Positions 1 to 9,906 are shown, numbered from the stretch's first letter. The stretch is DNA of 40,448 bases from an uncultured Pelagibacteraceae bacterium (GCA_902553465.1 CACDKW010000004.1:1-40448), one strand, 5' to 3'. Numbers and translations: made by a program. Notes: a model not told the origin generated them from the sequence alone.

Positions 1-337
1 TCAAATTAATATCAAAAAAAGGTGTGTCGCATGGAAAAGAAGCAACCCATCTATAATTTTTTTTATTTTCCTTTACCCATTTCATTGCTGTGAGTATGCC
101 GACTAATGGCCCGAGATGCCCTTCTATGCAATCTTCTATCACTTGAATTTTCTTATTTTTAAAATTTAATTCTTTATTATTTGAAATCACTAGTATTTCA
201 TTAAATTCATTTTCAATTTTATTTACAGTGTGATCTAGCAAAGTTTTATTGCCTAATTTAACAGTAGATTTATCTTCACCAAATCTACTTGATTTACCCC
301 CTGCGAGAATTATACCTAGAATATTGTTTTCAATCAT
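1..337 (-). CDS. mobA: Molybdenum cofactor guanylyltransferase MobA, N-terminal part (truncated by window edge)
   Basis: Manual reverse translation from the ATG at 337 gives MIENNILGIILAGGKSSRFGEDKSTVKLGNKTLLDHTV..., with the LAGGxSxRFGxDK nucleotidyltransferase signature. Lies next to an Mo-dependent formate dehydrogenase operon. Confidence 0.85.
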   Translation of the reverse strand, partial: MIENNILGIILAGGKSSRFGEDKSTVKLGNKTLLDHTVNKIENEFNEILVISNNKELNFKNKKIQVIEDCIEGHLGPLVGILTAMKWVKENKKNYRWVASFPCDTPFFDINL

Positions 338-381
338 CAAAATAAATATAAATTATAAATTGTTTATTAAAAGAATTTAAA

Positions 382-780
382 ATGGATTTAAAAATTTTAC
401 AAATTGCGTCAAACACTGAAAATAACAAAGTAATTAAAGACTATACTCATAAAGCTACACATAAAAACGCTATTTGTGGAGATCAAATGGAAATAAGCTT
501 AAAAGTTAAGGAAAATAAAATTATAGACTTTGGATATCAGTGTAAATCTTGCGTATATTGTCAGGCCTCTGTAAGTCTTTTATCAAGTAGTTCAATTAAT
601 AAACCAGTCGAAAGTATTAAAACTTTATTAAATATAATTGAAAATTTTTTTGAAGATAATCTTACAAATATTCCAAAAGAATGGAAAGTTTTTAAAAAAA
701 TTTTTGATAAAAAAAATATTGCTAGGAAAGATTGTTTATTGCTACCTTTTAAAGCAGTTTCAAAAGCATTAAAATTATAA
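382..780 (+). CDS. IscU/SufU-like Fe-S cluster scaffold-family protein
   Basis: CGD motif, SC-x-x-C-QAS (aligns with GxGCxxSxAS) and a C-terminal RKDCLLLPFKAVSKAL (aligns with RxxCaxLpwkaL), i.e. three conserved Cys positions. Confidence 0.75.
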   Translation: MDLKILQIASNTENNKVIKDYTHKATHKNAICGDQMEISLKVKENKIIDFGYQCKSCVYCQASVSLLSSSSINKPVESIKTLLNIIENFFEDNLTNIPKEWKVFKKIFDKKNIARKDCLLLPFKAVSKALKL

Positions 781-781
781 A

Positions 782-1246
782 ATGAAAAATCAAATTATTA
801 TAAAAGCTTTAATTGCTGGAATCTTTGCTGCAATTACAATTGGTGCATTAACTTTTCTTACATATAAAACAGAATTTGGAATTTTTTTAATTGCTTCTTT
901 TGGTTCTACTATGGTTTTGCTTTATGGCTATCCTGAAAGTCCATTTGCACAACCAAAAAATATATTTTTTGGACATCTGGTAACATCTTTAGCTGGCCTA
1001 TTTGTTCTATATTTTATTCCTTTGCCTTTATATATAAATTTACCTATAGCAGTTGGAGCAGGTGTGGCTTTGATGATTATGTTAAATATAACTCATCCCC
1101 CAGCGGGCGGTAATCCGATAATTGTAATAATGGGCAGCGTATCTATAGATTATATAATAAATCCAATTATTTCAGGTACTATTATTATTTTAATTTTTGG
1201 AGTAGTTTTAAATCGATTGATTTTAAAAAAAAAATACCCTTTGTAA
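782..1246 (+). CDS. HPP-family integral membrane protein
   Basis: Several hydrophobic segments and the signature THPPAGGNP; FGSTMVLLYGYPESPFAQPKN is typical of the HPP family. Confidence 0.85.
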   Translation: MKNQIIIKALIAGIFAAITIGALTFLTYKTEFGIFLIASFGSTMVLLYGYPESPFAQPKNIFFGHLVTSLAGLFVLYFIPLPLYINLPIAVGAGVALMIMLNITHPPAGGNPIIVIMGSVSIDYIINPIISGTIIILIFGVVLNRLILKKKYPL

Positions 1247-2083
1247 ATGGATATAAAATATAATGTTGTAAAGTTAAAAGATGGTTCTAGTGAAGAAGTA
1301 AAAGATTTTGTTTCAGTAGAAGAGCCTCTTGAAATGAGTCTTAAATATAAGGTTGACGGAAAGTGGGAAACTGATCAACTATCCATTACAATGAGAACAC
1401 CAGGAAATGATGAAGATTTAATATCTGGATTTTTATTTAATGAAAGAATAATAGAAAATTTTTCTGATATAGAAAATATAGAAAAAATAGGAGAAAAAGT
1501 AGGAGATTTTAATATTCAAAATAAAATAGTTGCAACTATAAATAATACTAAAAACATTGATATCGCAAAAATAAAAAGAAATTTTATAACTAATTCTTCA
1601 TGTGGAGTTTGTGGAAAAACTTCTCTTGAAACAGTTGAGGTAATTAAAGAAAATAAATTAGATATCTCTTATCCTAAAATTAAAAAAGAAATTATTTTAA
1701 AATCTCCAGAACTGTTAACAAGCGAACAATCTGAATTTTCTAAAACAGGTGGTATTCATGCAAGTTCTTTAATCGATGAAAATGGAAAAGTGATTGCAAC
1801 AAGAGAAGATGTTGGAAGACATAATGCTTTAGATAAACTAATAGGTCACTCACATAAAAAAAAACTAATTGATAATCATTCTCAATTTATTGCATGCTCT
1901 GGAAGATTAAATTTTGAATTAATTCAAAAAGGATTAATGTCTAATATTGGTCTTATGGCTGGTGTTGGTGCGCCAACGAGTCTTGCTATAGATTTAGCCA
2001 AAAGATTTAAAATGACATTATTAGGCTTTGTAAAAAAAAATAGTTTGAATATATATACAAACAAAGAAAGAGTTTTATTTTAA
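1247..2083 (+). CDS. fdhD: Formate dehydrogenase accessory sulfurtransferase FdhD
   Basis: SSCGVCGK motif, FTGGIHAS-like region, REDVGRHNALDKLIG; directly upstream of FDH structural genes. Confidence 0.95.
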   Translation: MDIKYNVVKLKDGSSEEVKDFVSVEEPLEMSLKYKVDGKWETDQLSITMRTPGNDEDLISGFLFNERIIENFSDIENIEKIGEKVGDFNIQNKIVATINNTKNIDIAKIKRNFITNSSCGVCGKTSLETVEVIKENKLDISYPKIKKEIILKSPELLTSEQSEFSKTGGIHASSLIDENGKVIATREDVGRHNALDKLIGHSHKKKLIDNHSQFIACSGRLNFELIQKGLMSNIGLMAGVGAPTSLAIDLAKRFKMTLLGFVKKNSLNIYTNKERVLF

Positions 2084-2087
2084 CTAT

Positions 2088-3746
2088 ATGTCAAAAAATA
2101 TAAGCAAATTGTCTGGAAGAGTAGGTTTAAAAGATAATTTATTTCAAAAACTATCTGAAAGGTCTTTAAATTCCAAAAATAGTGAAGGAATGAAAGAGAT
2201 TGCAGATAAATACCATGTGGGAGTTTCTACTTTACATGGCGCTGAGAGTTTCTATGAATTTTTAAGACCTGCACATAGAGAGAAAAAAGCTTTTGTTTGT
2301 AATGGAAGTGCATGTATGTGTGCGGGAACACAAGAACCATTAAAGAAAAAATTAAAAGATAAACTTGGTGATGATAAAGTTGGTGAAATGTTTTGTTTGG
2401 GATATTGCTATGAAAATAATGCTTTCCATTATAATGGGCAAAACTATGCCGGAAACGATATAAATAAAATTGATGATATAATTAAAGGTAAAGATTTAGA
2501 GCAAGAAAAATTTTTTTCAAAGAGCTTTGCTTCAACAAGTTTTTTAATGGATGATGAGACCTCAGATATTGATAATTTTAAAAAACATTTAGTAAAATTT
2601 ATAAATACTGACAAACAAGAAATAATTAAATCTCTTTTGGATTCAAATTTAACTGGTAGAGGTGGTGCTGGTTTTCCAACCGGATTGAAATGGGATTTTT
2701 GTAGCAAAGCAAAATCAGAAAAAAAATATGTTATTTGTAATGCAGATGAAGGTGACTCTGGAGCTTATTCAGATAGATATTTACTAGAAGACCAACCTTT
2801 AAAGGTAATATTTGGTATGATTATCTGTGGCTATGTTATTGGTAGCGATGAAGGAGTTTTATATATAAGAGGCGAGTATCCTAAATCAATTGAAGCTTTA
2901 AATGCTTCAATTAATTTATTAAAAAATGAAGGCTTGCTTGGAAATAATATTCTTGGAACAAAACTTTCTTTTGATCTAAATATATGTATTGGTCAAGGAG
3001 CATATATATGTGGAGAGGAAACTGCTTTAATCGCATCTATAGAAGGTAGAAGAGCTGAAGTTGATGTCAGACCTCCCTTCCCTGTTACGGAAGGACTATA
3101 TAAAAAACCTACTGTTGTTAATAATGTAGAAACTCTTGCGGCAGCAACTGGAATTCTAATAAATGGATCTGAAAAATTTTCTGCCATAGGAAATAAAAAA
3201 TCAGCTGGTACAAAGTTAGTTTGTCTTGACGGTTTTTTTAATAATCCAGGTGTTTATGAAATTGAAATGGGAACACCAATGAAAAAAGTTTTATATGATA
3301 TAGGTGGAGGATTTAAAGAACCTATAAAAGCTTTACAAGTTGGAGGACCTTTGGGAGGAGTGATACCTATAAAAGAAGTTGAAAAATTAAACCTTGATTT
3401 TCAAGAATTTACAGCAGCTGGTTTTATGTTGGGTCATGCAAGCATAGTAAGTATACCAAAAGACTTTCCTATGGTTGATTATATTCATCATTTATTTGAA
3501 TTCACTGCAGAAGAATCATGTGGAAAATGTTTTCCTGGAAGACTTGGTTCTTACAGAGGGAAAGAGATGTTTGATCAATTAAAAAATAAAACATCCAAAA
3601 TCCCCCTAAAATTACTTAATGAATTGTTAGTAACAATGAAAAAAGGTTGTTTATGCGCCTTATGTGGGGCAATACCCACTCCTATAATGAATATACTAAA
3701 GTATTTTGGAGATGAAATGAAAAATGATATGATTAAAGAAAATTAA
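2088..3746 (+). CDS. NAD-dependent formate dehydrogenase beta/gamma subunit, NuoE-NuoF fusion
   Basis: N-terminal [2Fe-2S] thioredoxin-like segment (CNGSACMCAGT...CLGYC) followed by NuoF (GRGGAGFPTGLKW, ICNADEGDSGAYSDR, GAYICGEETAL, ESCGKCFPGR). Confidence 0.9.
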   Translation: MSKNISKLSGRVGLKDNLFQKLSERSLNSKNSEGMKEIADKYHVGVSTLHGAESFYEFLRPAHREKKAFVCNGSACMCAGTQEPLKKKLKDKLGDDKVGEMFCLGYCYENNAFHYNGQNYAGNDINKIDDIIKGKDLEQEKFFSKSFASTSFLMDDETSDIDNFKKHLVKFINTDKQEIIKSLLDSNLTGRGGAGFPTGLKWDFCSKAKSEKKYVICNADEGDSGAYSDRYLLEDQPLKVIFGMIICGYVIGSDEGVLYIRGEYPKSIEALNASINLLKNEGLLGNNILGTKLSFDLNICIGQGAYICGEETALIASIEGRRAEVDVRPPFPVTEGLYKKPTVVNNVETLAAATGILINGSEKFSAIGNKKSAGTKLVCLDGFFNNPGVYEIEMGTPMKKVLYDIGGGFKEPIKALQVGGPLGGVIPIKEVEKLNLDFQEFTAAGFMLGHASIVSIPKDFPMVDYIHHLFEFTAEESCGKCFPGRLGSYRGKEMFDQLKNKTSKIPLKLLNELLVTMKKGCLCALCGAIPTPIMNILKYFGDEMKNDMIKEN

Positions 3747-6514
3747 TGAGCTCAGAAAAAAGGAAAATAGCATATATAGATGGTAAACCATATGAAATTG
3801 GTTCTAACCATACATCTATTTTAAAATTTGTAAAAAGTTATCTTGGAGAAAAAAAAGTACCAACTTTATGCGACGACCCTAATCTTGCCCCTTATGGAGC
3901 TTGTCGAGTCTGTTCAGTTGAAGTTGCTTTGGAAAAAGATGGACCAACAAAAGTTGTGGCATCTTGTCATACTCCTGTCGGTGAAAACCAACATATTTTT
4001 ACTAATAATGAAAACTTAACAGATCTAAGAAAAAATATTGTAGAATTAGTTTTAACAGATCATCCAATGGAATGTGGTACCTGTGAAGTAAATAATAATT
4101 GTGAACTTCAAGATGTTGCTAACGACTTAGGTATATCTGATCATAGATATAATAGTCCAAAACAACATAAAGGTATTCCTAGAGATACTTCTCATGATTA
4201 TATGAGAATGAACCTAGATAATTGTATTAATTGTGGAAGATGCGTAAGAGCTTGTGATGAAATTCAAGGTTCATTTGTTTTAACAATGAGTGGTAGGGGA
4301 TTTGAGTCTAGAATTACAACTGATAACGACATGTTGTTTGGAGATTCATCTTGTGTATCATGTGGTGCGTGTGCTCATACATGCCCAACAGATGCTATAT
4401 CTGATGTGTTTCAGTCAAAATCAATTGCTGTTGATGAAAAAGTAAGAACCACATGTTCTTATTGTGGTGTCGGTTGTAATTTGGAAGCTTCTATTAAAGA
4501 TAAAAAAGTTATTGCAATAGATACTCCAAAAGAAACAGAAGTAAATGCAGGACATACATGTATTAAAGGTAGATATGCATTCGGTTTTTATGATCATCCA
4601 GATAGATTGAAAACCCCATTAATTAAAAGAAATGGCAAATTTGAAGAATCATCATGGGATGAGGCATATGACTTTATTAAAAAAGAATTAAATAGAATTG
4701 TAAAAGCAAATGGTCCTGACGCAGTTGCTGGTATTTCTTCAGCTAGATGTACAAATGAAGAAAATTATGTTTTCCAGAAAATGATCAGAGCAGCAGTTGG
4801 AACTAATAATATTGATTGTTGTGCAAGAATTTGTCACTCACCTACCGCTTGGGGAATGCAACAAACTTTTGGTACTGGAGCAGCAACAAATTCTACTGAG
4901 GATATTTACCATGCAGATTTATTTATGGTCATTGGTGCTAATCCAACAAATGCCCATCCTGTAACAGGTGCAAAAATCAAACAACAAGTAATGAAGGGTA
5001 AAAAATTAATAGTATTAGATCCTATTACCACTGAACTTGCTAAACTTGCCGATTATCATATTAAGTTAAGACCTGGAACAAATGTGGCTGTATTAAATAT
5101 GATGTTGCATTTTATTATAAAATCAAAACTTTATGATAAAGACTTTATTAGAGATAGAACTGAAGGATTTGATAATTTTTTAAAAGAAATTGAAAGACAG
5201 GATATTGATCAACTAGCAAAAGTTGCAGGTGTGGATAAACAAATGGTTAAAGAGGCAGCTATTGCTTATGCTACAGCGAAAAATTCAATGGAGTTTCATG
5301 GTCTTGGTGTTACTGAACAAGAACAAGGATCTAAAACTGTAATGTTAATTGCTGATCTTGCAATGATAACTGGAAATATTGGAAGAAAAGGAGTTGGAGT
5401 GAACCCTTTAAGAGGACAAAATAATGTACAGGGTGCAGCTGATATGGGATGTCAGCCTCACCAGGGAGCAGGATATTTTGAAGTTTCAGATAAAAAAATT
5501 CAAAATTTTTATACAGAAAAATATGGAGTAATTCATCCAACAAAAGCTGGGTTAAAAATACCTCAGATGTTTGATGCGGCTATCAACAAAAAAGTTAAAG
5601 CAGTTTGGATAATTGGAGAAGATATTGTGCAAACAGACCCTAATAGTGCTCATGTAGTAGATGCCATGAATTCTCTTGAGTTATTAGTAGTTCAAGAAAT
5701 TTTTATGAGCGAAACTGCAAAACTTGCAACAGTAGTATTACCAGGAACAACTTTCTTAGAAAAAGATGGAACATTTACTAATACTGAAAGAAGAATTCAA
5801 AGAGTTAATAAAGCAGTTCCACCACTACCAGGAACAAAGCCAGACGGTGTTATTGTAACTGATATGATGCAAAAATTAGGATTTGACCAGCCAACTTACG
5901 ATGCTGATCAAGTATTGGCTGAAATAGCAGACGTTGTCCCATTCTTTAAAGGAGTAACAAGAGAAAGATTAGGAAAATTTGGTTTGCAATGGCCTGTACA
6001 AGAAGATGGTACTGATACTCAAATTTTACATAAAGAAACTTTTAAACTTGGAAAAGGTAGACTAAAGAATTTTGATTTTAAAGAGTCCACTGAAATTGAA
6101 ACTAATCAAAAAGATTATCCATTAATTTTAACTACAAGTAGAGTTCTTCAGCACTATAATGCTGCTACAATGACGAGACGTACTAGTAATATTAATATTG
6201 TTTCTGAAGATGTATTATTAGTACATCCTAAAGATGCTAAGAAAAGAGATTTAAATACTGGTGATATTGGAAGACTTTATTCTGGCCGTGGTGAAGTTGC
6301 TTTAAAAGTAGAAGTTACTGATAAAGTTAAAGAAGGAATTGTTTTTACAACTTTTCATTTTCCTGAACATATGGTTAACATGGTGACTGGGCATGGTAAA
6401 GATGAAGAAACTATGTGTGCTGAATATAAAGTTTCATCTGTAGAAGTCCAAAAAATATCTAATCAATTTAAAACTGAAGTTAAACCAAAAGAAAACCAGG
6501 TAGAAGTAAGCTAA
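3746..6514 (+). CDS. fdhA: Formate dehydrogenase alpha subunit (molybdopterin, Cys-type)
   Basis: NuoG-like 2Fe-2S and 4Fe-4S ferredoxin domains (DNCINCGRCVRACDE, CVSCGACAHTCPTDA), then CSYCGVGC and ARICHSPTAWGMQQTFGTGAATNS with Cys at the Sec/Cys metal-ligand position. Confidence 0.95.
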   Translation: MSSEKRKIAYIDGKPYEIGSNHTSILKFVKSYLGEKKVPTLCDDPNLAPYGACRVCSVEVALEKDGPTKVVASCHTPVGENQHIFTNNENLTDLRKNIVELVLTDHPMECGTCEVNNNCELQDVANDLGISDHRYNSPKQHKGIPRDTSHDYMRMNLDNCINCGRCVRACDEIQGSFVLTMSGRGFESRITTDNDMLFGDSSCVSCGACAHTCPTDAISDVFQSKSIAVDEKVRTTCSYCGVGCNLEASIKDKKVIAIDTPKETEVNAGHTCIKGRYAFGFYDHPDRLKTPLIKRNGKFEESSWDEAYDFIKKELNRIVKANGPDAVAGISSARCTNEENYVFQKMIRAAVGTNNIDCCARICHSPTAWGMQQTFGTGAATNSTEDIYHADLFMVIGANPTNAHPVTGAKIKQQVMKGKKLIVLDPITTELAKLADYHIKLRPGTNVAVLNMMLHFIIKSKLYDKDFIRDRTEGFDNFLKEIERQDIDQLAKVAGVDKQMVKEAAIAYATAKNSMEFHGLGVTEQEQGSKTVMLIADLAMITGNIGRKGVGVNPLRGQNNVQGAADMGCQPHQGAGYFEVSDKKIQNFYTEKYGVIHPTKAGLKIPQMFDAAINKKVKAVWIIGEDIVQTDPNSAHVVDAMNSLELLVVQEIFMSETAKLATVVLPGTTFLEKDGTFTNTERRIQRVNKAVPPLPGTKPDGVIVTDMMQKLGFDQPTYDADQVLAEIADVVPFFKGVTRERLGKFGLQWPVQEDGTDTQILHKETFKLGKGRLKNFDFKESTEIETNQKDYPLILTTSRVLQHYNAATMTRRTSNINIVSEDVLLVHPKDAKKRDLNTGDIGRLYSGRGEVALKVEVTDKVKEGIVFTTFHFPEHMVNMVTGHGKDEETMCAEYKVSSVEVQKISNQFKTEVKPKENQVEVS

Positions 6515-6520
6515 TTTAAA

Positions 6521-7972
6521 ATGACCATTGGTTGGCGTTTTGATAATACTTATTCAAAGCTACCTGATCCTTTTATTTCTAATACATCTCCTATTCCAGT
6601 TAAATCACCAGAATTAATTATTTTAAATGATAATTTGGCAAAACAATTAGGACTAAATTTTTCTTTGATTAGCAAAAAAGATTTATCAAATTTATTTTCA
6701 GGAAATTCATTGCCCGAAGGATCTAAATCAATCGCACAAGCTTATGCGGGTCATCAGTTTGGTCATTTTACAATGCTAGGAGATGGTAGAGCAGTTTTGA
6801 TGGGTGAACACATATCTAAAAATAATGAAAGATTTGACATTCAATTTAAAGGATCAGGGCAAACACCTTTTTCAAGAAATGGTGATGGAAGAGCTGCTTT
6901 AGGTCCAATGTTAAGAGAATATATAATTAGCGAAGCAATGCATTCATTAAATATACGAACAACGAGAAGTTTAGCAGTGGTTAAAACTGGTGAAGAAGTA
7001 GTAAGAGAAAATATATTGCAAGGTGCCATACTAACAAGAGTTGCTTCTAGTCATCTAAGAGTTGGAACATTTCAATATGTTGCCATGAGAAATAACGAGA
7101 GTGAATTAAGAACTTTGGTTGACTATACTATAAATCGACATTATCCAAATATTAAAAAATCTAAAAACCAAGCAATAGACTTATTAAAAGTTTTAATTGA
7201 ACTTCAAATTGATTTGGTAGTTAATTGGATGCGGGTTGGTTTTATTCATGGAGTTATGAACACAGATAATATGTCTGTCTCAGGTGAAACAATTGATTAT
7301 GGCCCGTGCGCCTTTATGGATACTTATGATCCACAAACTGTTTTTAGCTCAATAGATGAATTAGGTAGATACGCTTATTTTAATCAACCAAGTATTACTA
7401 AATGGAACTTAGCAAGATTTGCCGAATGTTTGATACCTCTTATTGACTCAAATAAAGAAAAAGCAATTGAGATTGCTACTGAAACAATAAATAGTTTCGA
7501 CAAAATTTATGAGGCTAAATGGACTAATATGATGAGAGATAAATTGGGTTTATTTGGTCAAGATCCTAAAGATCAAGTTTTAATAGTAGATTTATTAACT
7601 TGGATGCACAAAAATAAAGCTGACTATACAAATACATTTTGCTTTTTAATGGATGAAAATTTTCAACACAATAAAATATATAATAATGAAGACTTTCTTA
7701 CATGGAAAGAAAGATGGAAAGAAAGACTAAAGCTAAATAATAATACACCTGAAAAATATTTAAGTTTAATGAAATCATGTAATCCTTTAATTATTCCAAG
7801 AAACCATAAAGTTGAAGAAGTATTAGAATCTGCAAATAATAATGATTTAACTCCTTTAAAAAAATTAATTAAAATATTAGAAAATCCATACGAAAAAACA
7901 AAAGAAAGTATTGATTATCAATCTCCCGCTCCAGCTAGTGATAAAAAATACAAAACTTTTTGTGGTACTTAA
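6521..7972 (+). CDS. selO: Protein adenylyltransferase SelO (YdiU/UPF0061)
   Basis: YAGHQFGHF-MLGDGRA, QFKGSGQTPFSRNGDGRAALGPMLREYIISEAMH, GVMNTDNMSVSGETIDYGPCAFMD; ends FCGT. Confidence 0.95.
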   Translation: MTIGWRFDNTYSKLPDPFISNTSPIPVKSPELIILNDNLAKQLGLNFSLISKKDLSNLFSGNSLPEGSKSIAQAYAGHQFGHFTMLGDGRAVLMGEHISKNNERFDIQFKGSGQTPFSRNGDGRAALGPMLREYIISEAMHSLNIRTTRSLAVVKTGEEVVRENILQGAILTRVASSHLRVGTFQYVAMRNNESELRTLVDYTINRHYPNIKKSKNQAIDLLKVLIELQIDLVVNWMRVGFIHGVMNTDNMSVSGETIDYGPCAFMDTYDPQTVFSSIDELGRYAYFNQPSITKWNLARFAECLIPLIDSNKEKAIEIATETINSFDKIYEAKWTNMMRDKLGLFGQDPKDQVLIVDLLTWMHKNKADYTNTFCFLMDENFQHNKIYNNEDFLTWKERWKERLKLNNNTPEKYLSLMKSCNPLIIPRNHKVEEVLESANNNDLTPLKKLIKILENPYEKTKESIDYQSPAPASDKKYKTFCGT

Positions 7973-7977
7973 TAATA

Positions 7978-9081
7978 TTACAAAACGTAAGGTTCTGGTC
8001 TAACTTTATTACTTAAAACTCTTTCTACTGCAAAATCGCTAATATCTATTGTTTGATAAGATCCAGTTGTAATTAATTCAGTTAAAGCTCTACCTATTCC
8101 TGGTGCTTGCATTAATCCTCTACCAGTAAACCCTGATGCTAAATAAACATTCTCATATTTAGGATGTTTCCCAACAACAGCATTATTATCTAGTTTATTA
8201 CAATCATAATATCCCGCCCATCCACCTGTTAACTTTAACTCTTCGAAAGCAGGAATTCTCTGTGCAAGAGCAGGCCAAACTAATTCTTCAAAATCATTCC
8301 AGGCAGGTTCTAAATCTTTTGCATCAAAAACAGAATTTGGTGATCCAGCTAAGTATTCTTTACCCTCAGGTCTCCAATAAACACCTGTGGTTAAGTCTCC
8401 GGTTAAAGGCATTTCTGGAATATGTTTTGGGCACTTAACTCTAAATACTGTATGTTTTTGTGGAACTACAGGAATGTCATTTAGCAATTCCTTTGTCCAG
8501 CAGCCTGCTGCTGAAATAATAGTTTTAGCTTTTATATCTGAAATACTTTTTACTTCTCCTTTAATAAATTCAGCTCCTAGTTCTGTAGCTTTACTTTTTA
8601 AAGCACTGTGAAACATAAATGGATCAATCCAGCCTTCTGTTTCATTATCTGTGAAAGTTGCAGTCTCAATTCCTTCACTATTAATATATGGAAAAGTTTT
8701 TGACAATTCTGAACCTTTAATATTTTTGGTACCTGCATCACACGCCCTATGATTTTCTAAGGCTCTATACTGCTCTTCAGCATGTTCAGGTCCAAACATT
8801 AACAAATATCCATTTGGAACCATGCTGGCAGTAGGATTTGGATTTTTATCAGTTTTTAACAATTCTGGTATTTGAAAAATAAATTCTCTTGCAAATTTTC
8901 CTAGTAAAATATTTTCTTTTTGAAAAAATTGTCTTCTAAAGCCGCCAAGAGATAGAGGGAAAGATGCATTTTTGTAGGTTGGGTCTCTTTCAATAACTTT
9001 AACTTTTCTTCCTTCTTTTGATAAAAAGTATGCACTTGCAGCTCCTATTATTCCACCTCCAATAATTACAACATCATCCAT
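7978..9081 (-). CDS. FAD-dependent oxidoreductase (DAO family)
   Basis: N-terminal VVIIGGGIIGAASAYFLSKEGRKVKVIERD Rossmann motif and C-terminal NVYLASGFTGRGLMQAPGIGRALTELI. Confidence 0.85.
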   Translation of the reverse strand: MDDVVIIGGGIIGAASAYFLSKEGRKVKVIERDPTYKNASFPLSLGGFRRQFFQKENILLGKFAREFIFQIPELLKTDKNPNPTASMVPNGYLLMFGPEHAEEQYRALENHRACDAGTKNIKGSELSKTFPYINSEGIETATFTDNETEGWIDPFMFHSALKSKATELGAEFIKGEVKSISDIKAKTIISAAGCWTKELLNDIPVVPQKHTVFRVKCPKHIPEMPLTGDLTTGVYWRPEGKEYLAGSPNSVFDAKDLEPAWNDFEELVWPALAQRIPAFEELKLTGGWAGYYDCNKLDNNAVVGKHPKYENVYLASGFTGRGLMQAPGIGRALTELITTGSYQTIDISDFAVERVLSNKVRPEPYVL

Positions 9082-9147
9082 ATAAAAATATTATAAATTG
9101 AATTTATTCATAAATATAACTATGTAAATATGTTATAGTTTTAAATT

Positions 9148-9906
9148 ATGAAAAAAGTAATATGGATAACTGGCGCAAGCAGTGGAATTGGTAAAGCTTT
9201 AGCTTTAAAATTTGCAAATGAAAATTGGAATGTTGCAATCTCTGCTAGAAGAGAAAATATTTTAAAAGAAATAGCCGAATCTCATGAAAATATTAAATCC
9301 TTTCCATTAGATGTTACCAATCAATCAAAATGTAAAGAAGTATTTGAACAAATTAAAAGTCATTATGGAGATTTGGATATCTGTTTTTTTTCTACTGGAA
9401 CATGGAACCCAAAAAAAGAAAAAGATATAGACGTAGAGCAAATAGAAGAGGTTTTTAAAGTTAATTTTTTTGGAACAGTTAATAGTATTAAGGCTGTTGA
9501 AGAACATTTCAAAAATAAAATGGATGGAATCATTACTATTGTATCCTCAATTGCAGGCTATAGAGGATTGCCAAATTCAACAGGATATGGACCTTCTAAA
9601 TCTGCATTAAACAACTTAGCTGAGAGCTTATATTTCGACTTTGGAAGACAAAATGTAAGGGTTTGTTTAGTCTCCCCGGGTTTTATTAAAACACCAATGA
9701 CAGATAAAAATGATTTTAAAATGCCATTTTTAAAAACACCAGAATTTGCAGCTAATAAAATTTATGATGGTTTGATAAATAAAAATATTTTTGAAATACA
9801 TTTTCCAAAAGAGCTTACATTAACTCTTAAGTTTTTTAGTTTTTTACCTAGTAAAATTTACTTTTATTTAGTTAAAAAACTTACAAAATTTCAAAAAAAA
9901 AATTAA
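9148..9906 (+). CDS. Short-chain dehydrogenase/reductase
   Basis: ITGASSGIGKALA (TGxxxGxG), SS-AGYRG, YGPSKSALN (YxxxK). Confidence 0.9.
   Translation: MKKVIWITGASSGIGKALALKFANENWNVAISARRENILKEIAESHENIKSFPLDVTNQSKCKEVFEQIKSHYGDLDICFFSTGTWNPKKEKDIDVEQIEEVFKVNFFGTVNSIKAVEEHFKNKMDGIITIVSSIAGYRGLPNSTGYGPSKSALNNLAESLYFDFGRQNVRVCLVSPGFIKTPMTDKNDFKMPFLKTPEFAANKIYDGLINKNIFEIHFPKELTLTLKFFSFLPSKIYFYLVKKLTKFQKKN

Noticed and set aside
2444-2707. Minus-strand 87-aa ORF inside the NuoEF fusion
   Set aside because: Entirely antisense to a strongly supported CDS; no recognisable domain.
2993-3187. Minus-strand 64-aa ORF inside the NuoEF fusion
   Set aside because: Shadow ORF opposite conserved NuoF motifs.
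5331-5543. Minus-strand 70-aa ORF within fdhA
   Set aside because: Antisense to a conserved FDH region; no family features.
6841-7029. Minus-strand 62-aa ORF within selO
   Set aside because: Opposite the most conserved SelO motifs.
8387-8611. Plus-strand 74-aa ORF within the FAD oxidoreductase
   Set aside because: Shadow ORF of a supported minus-strand CDS.
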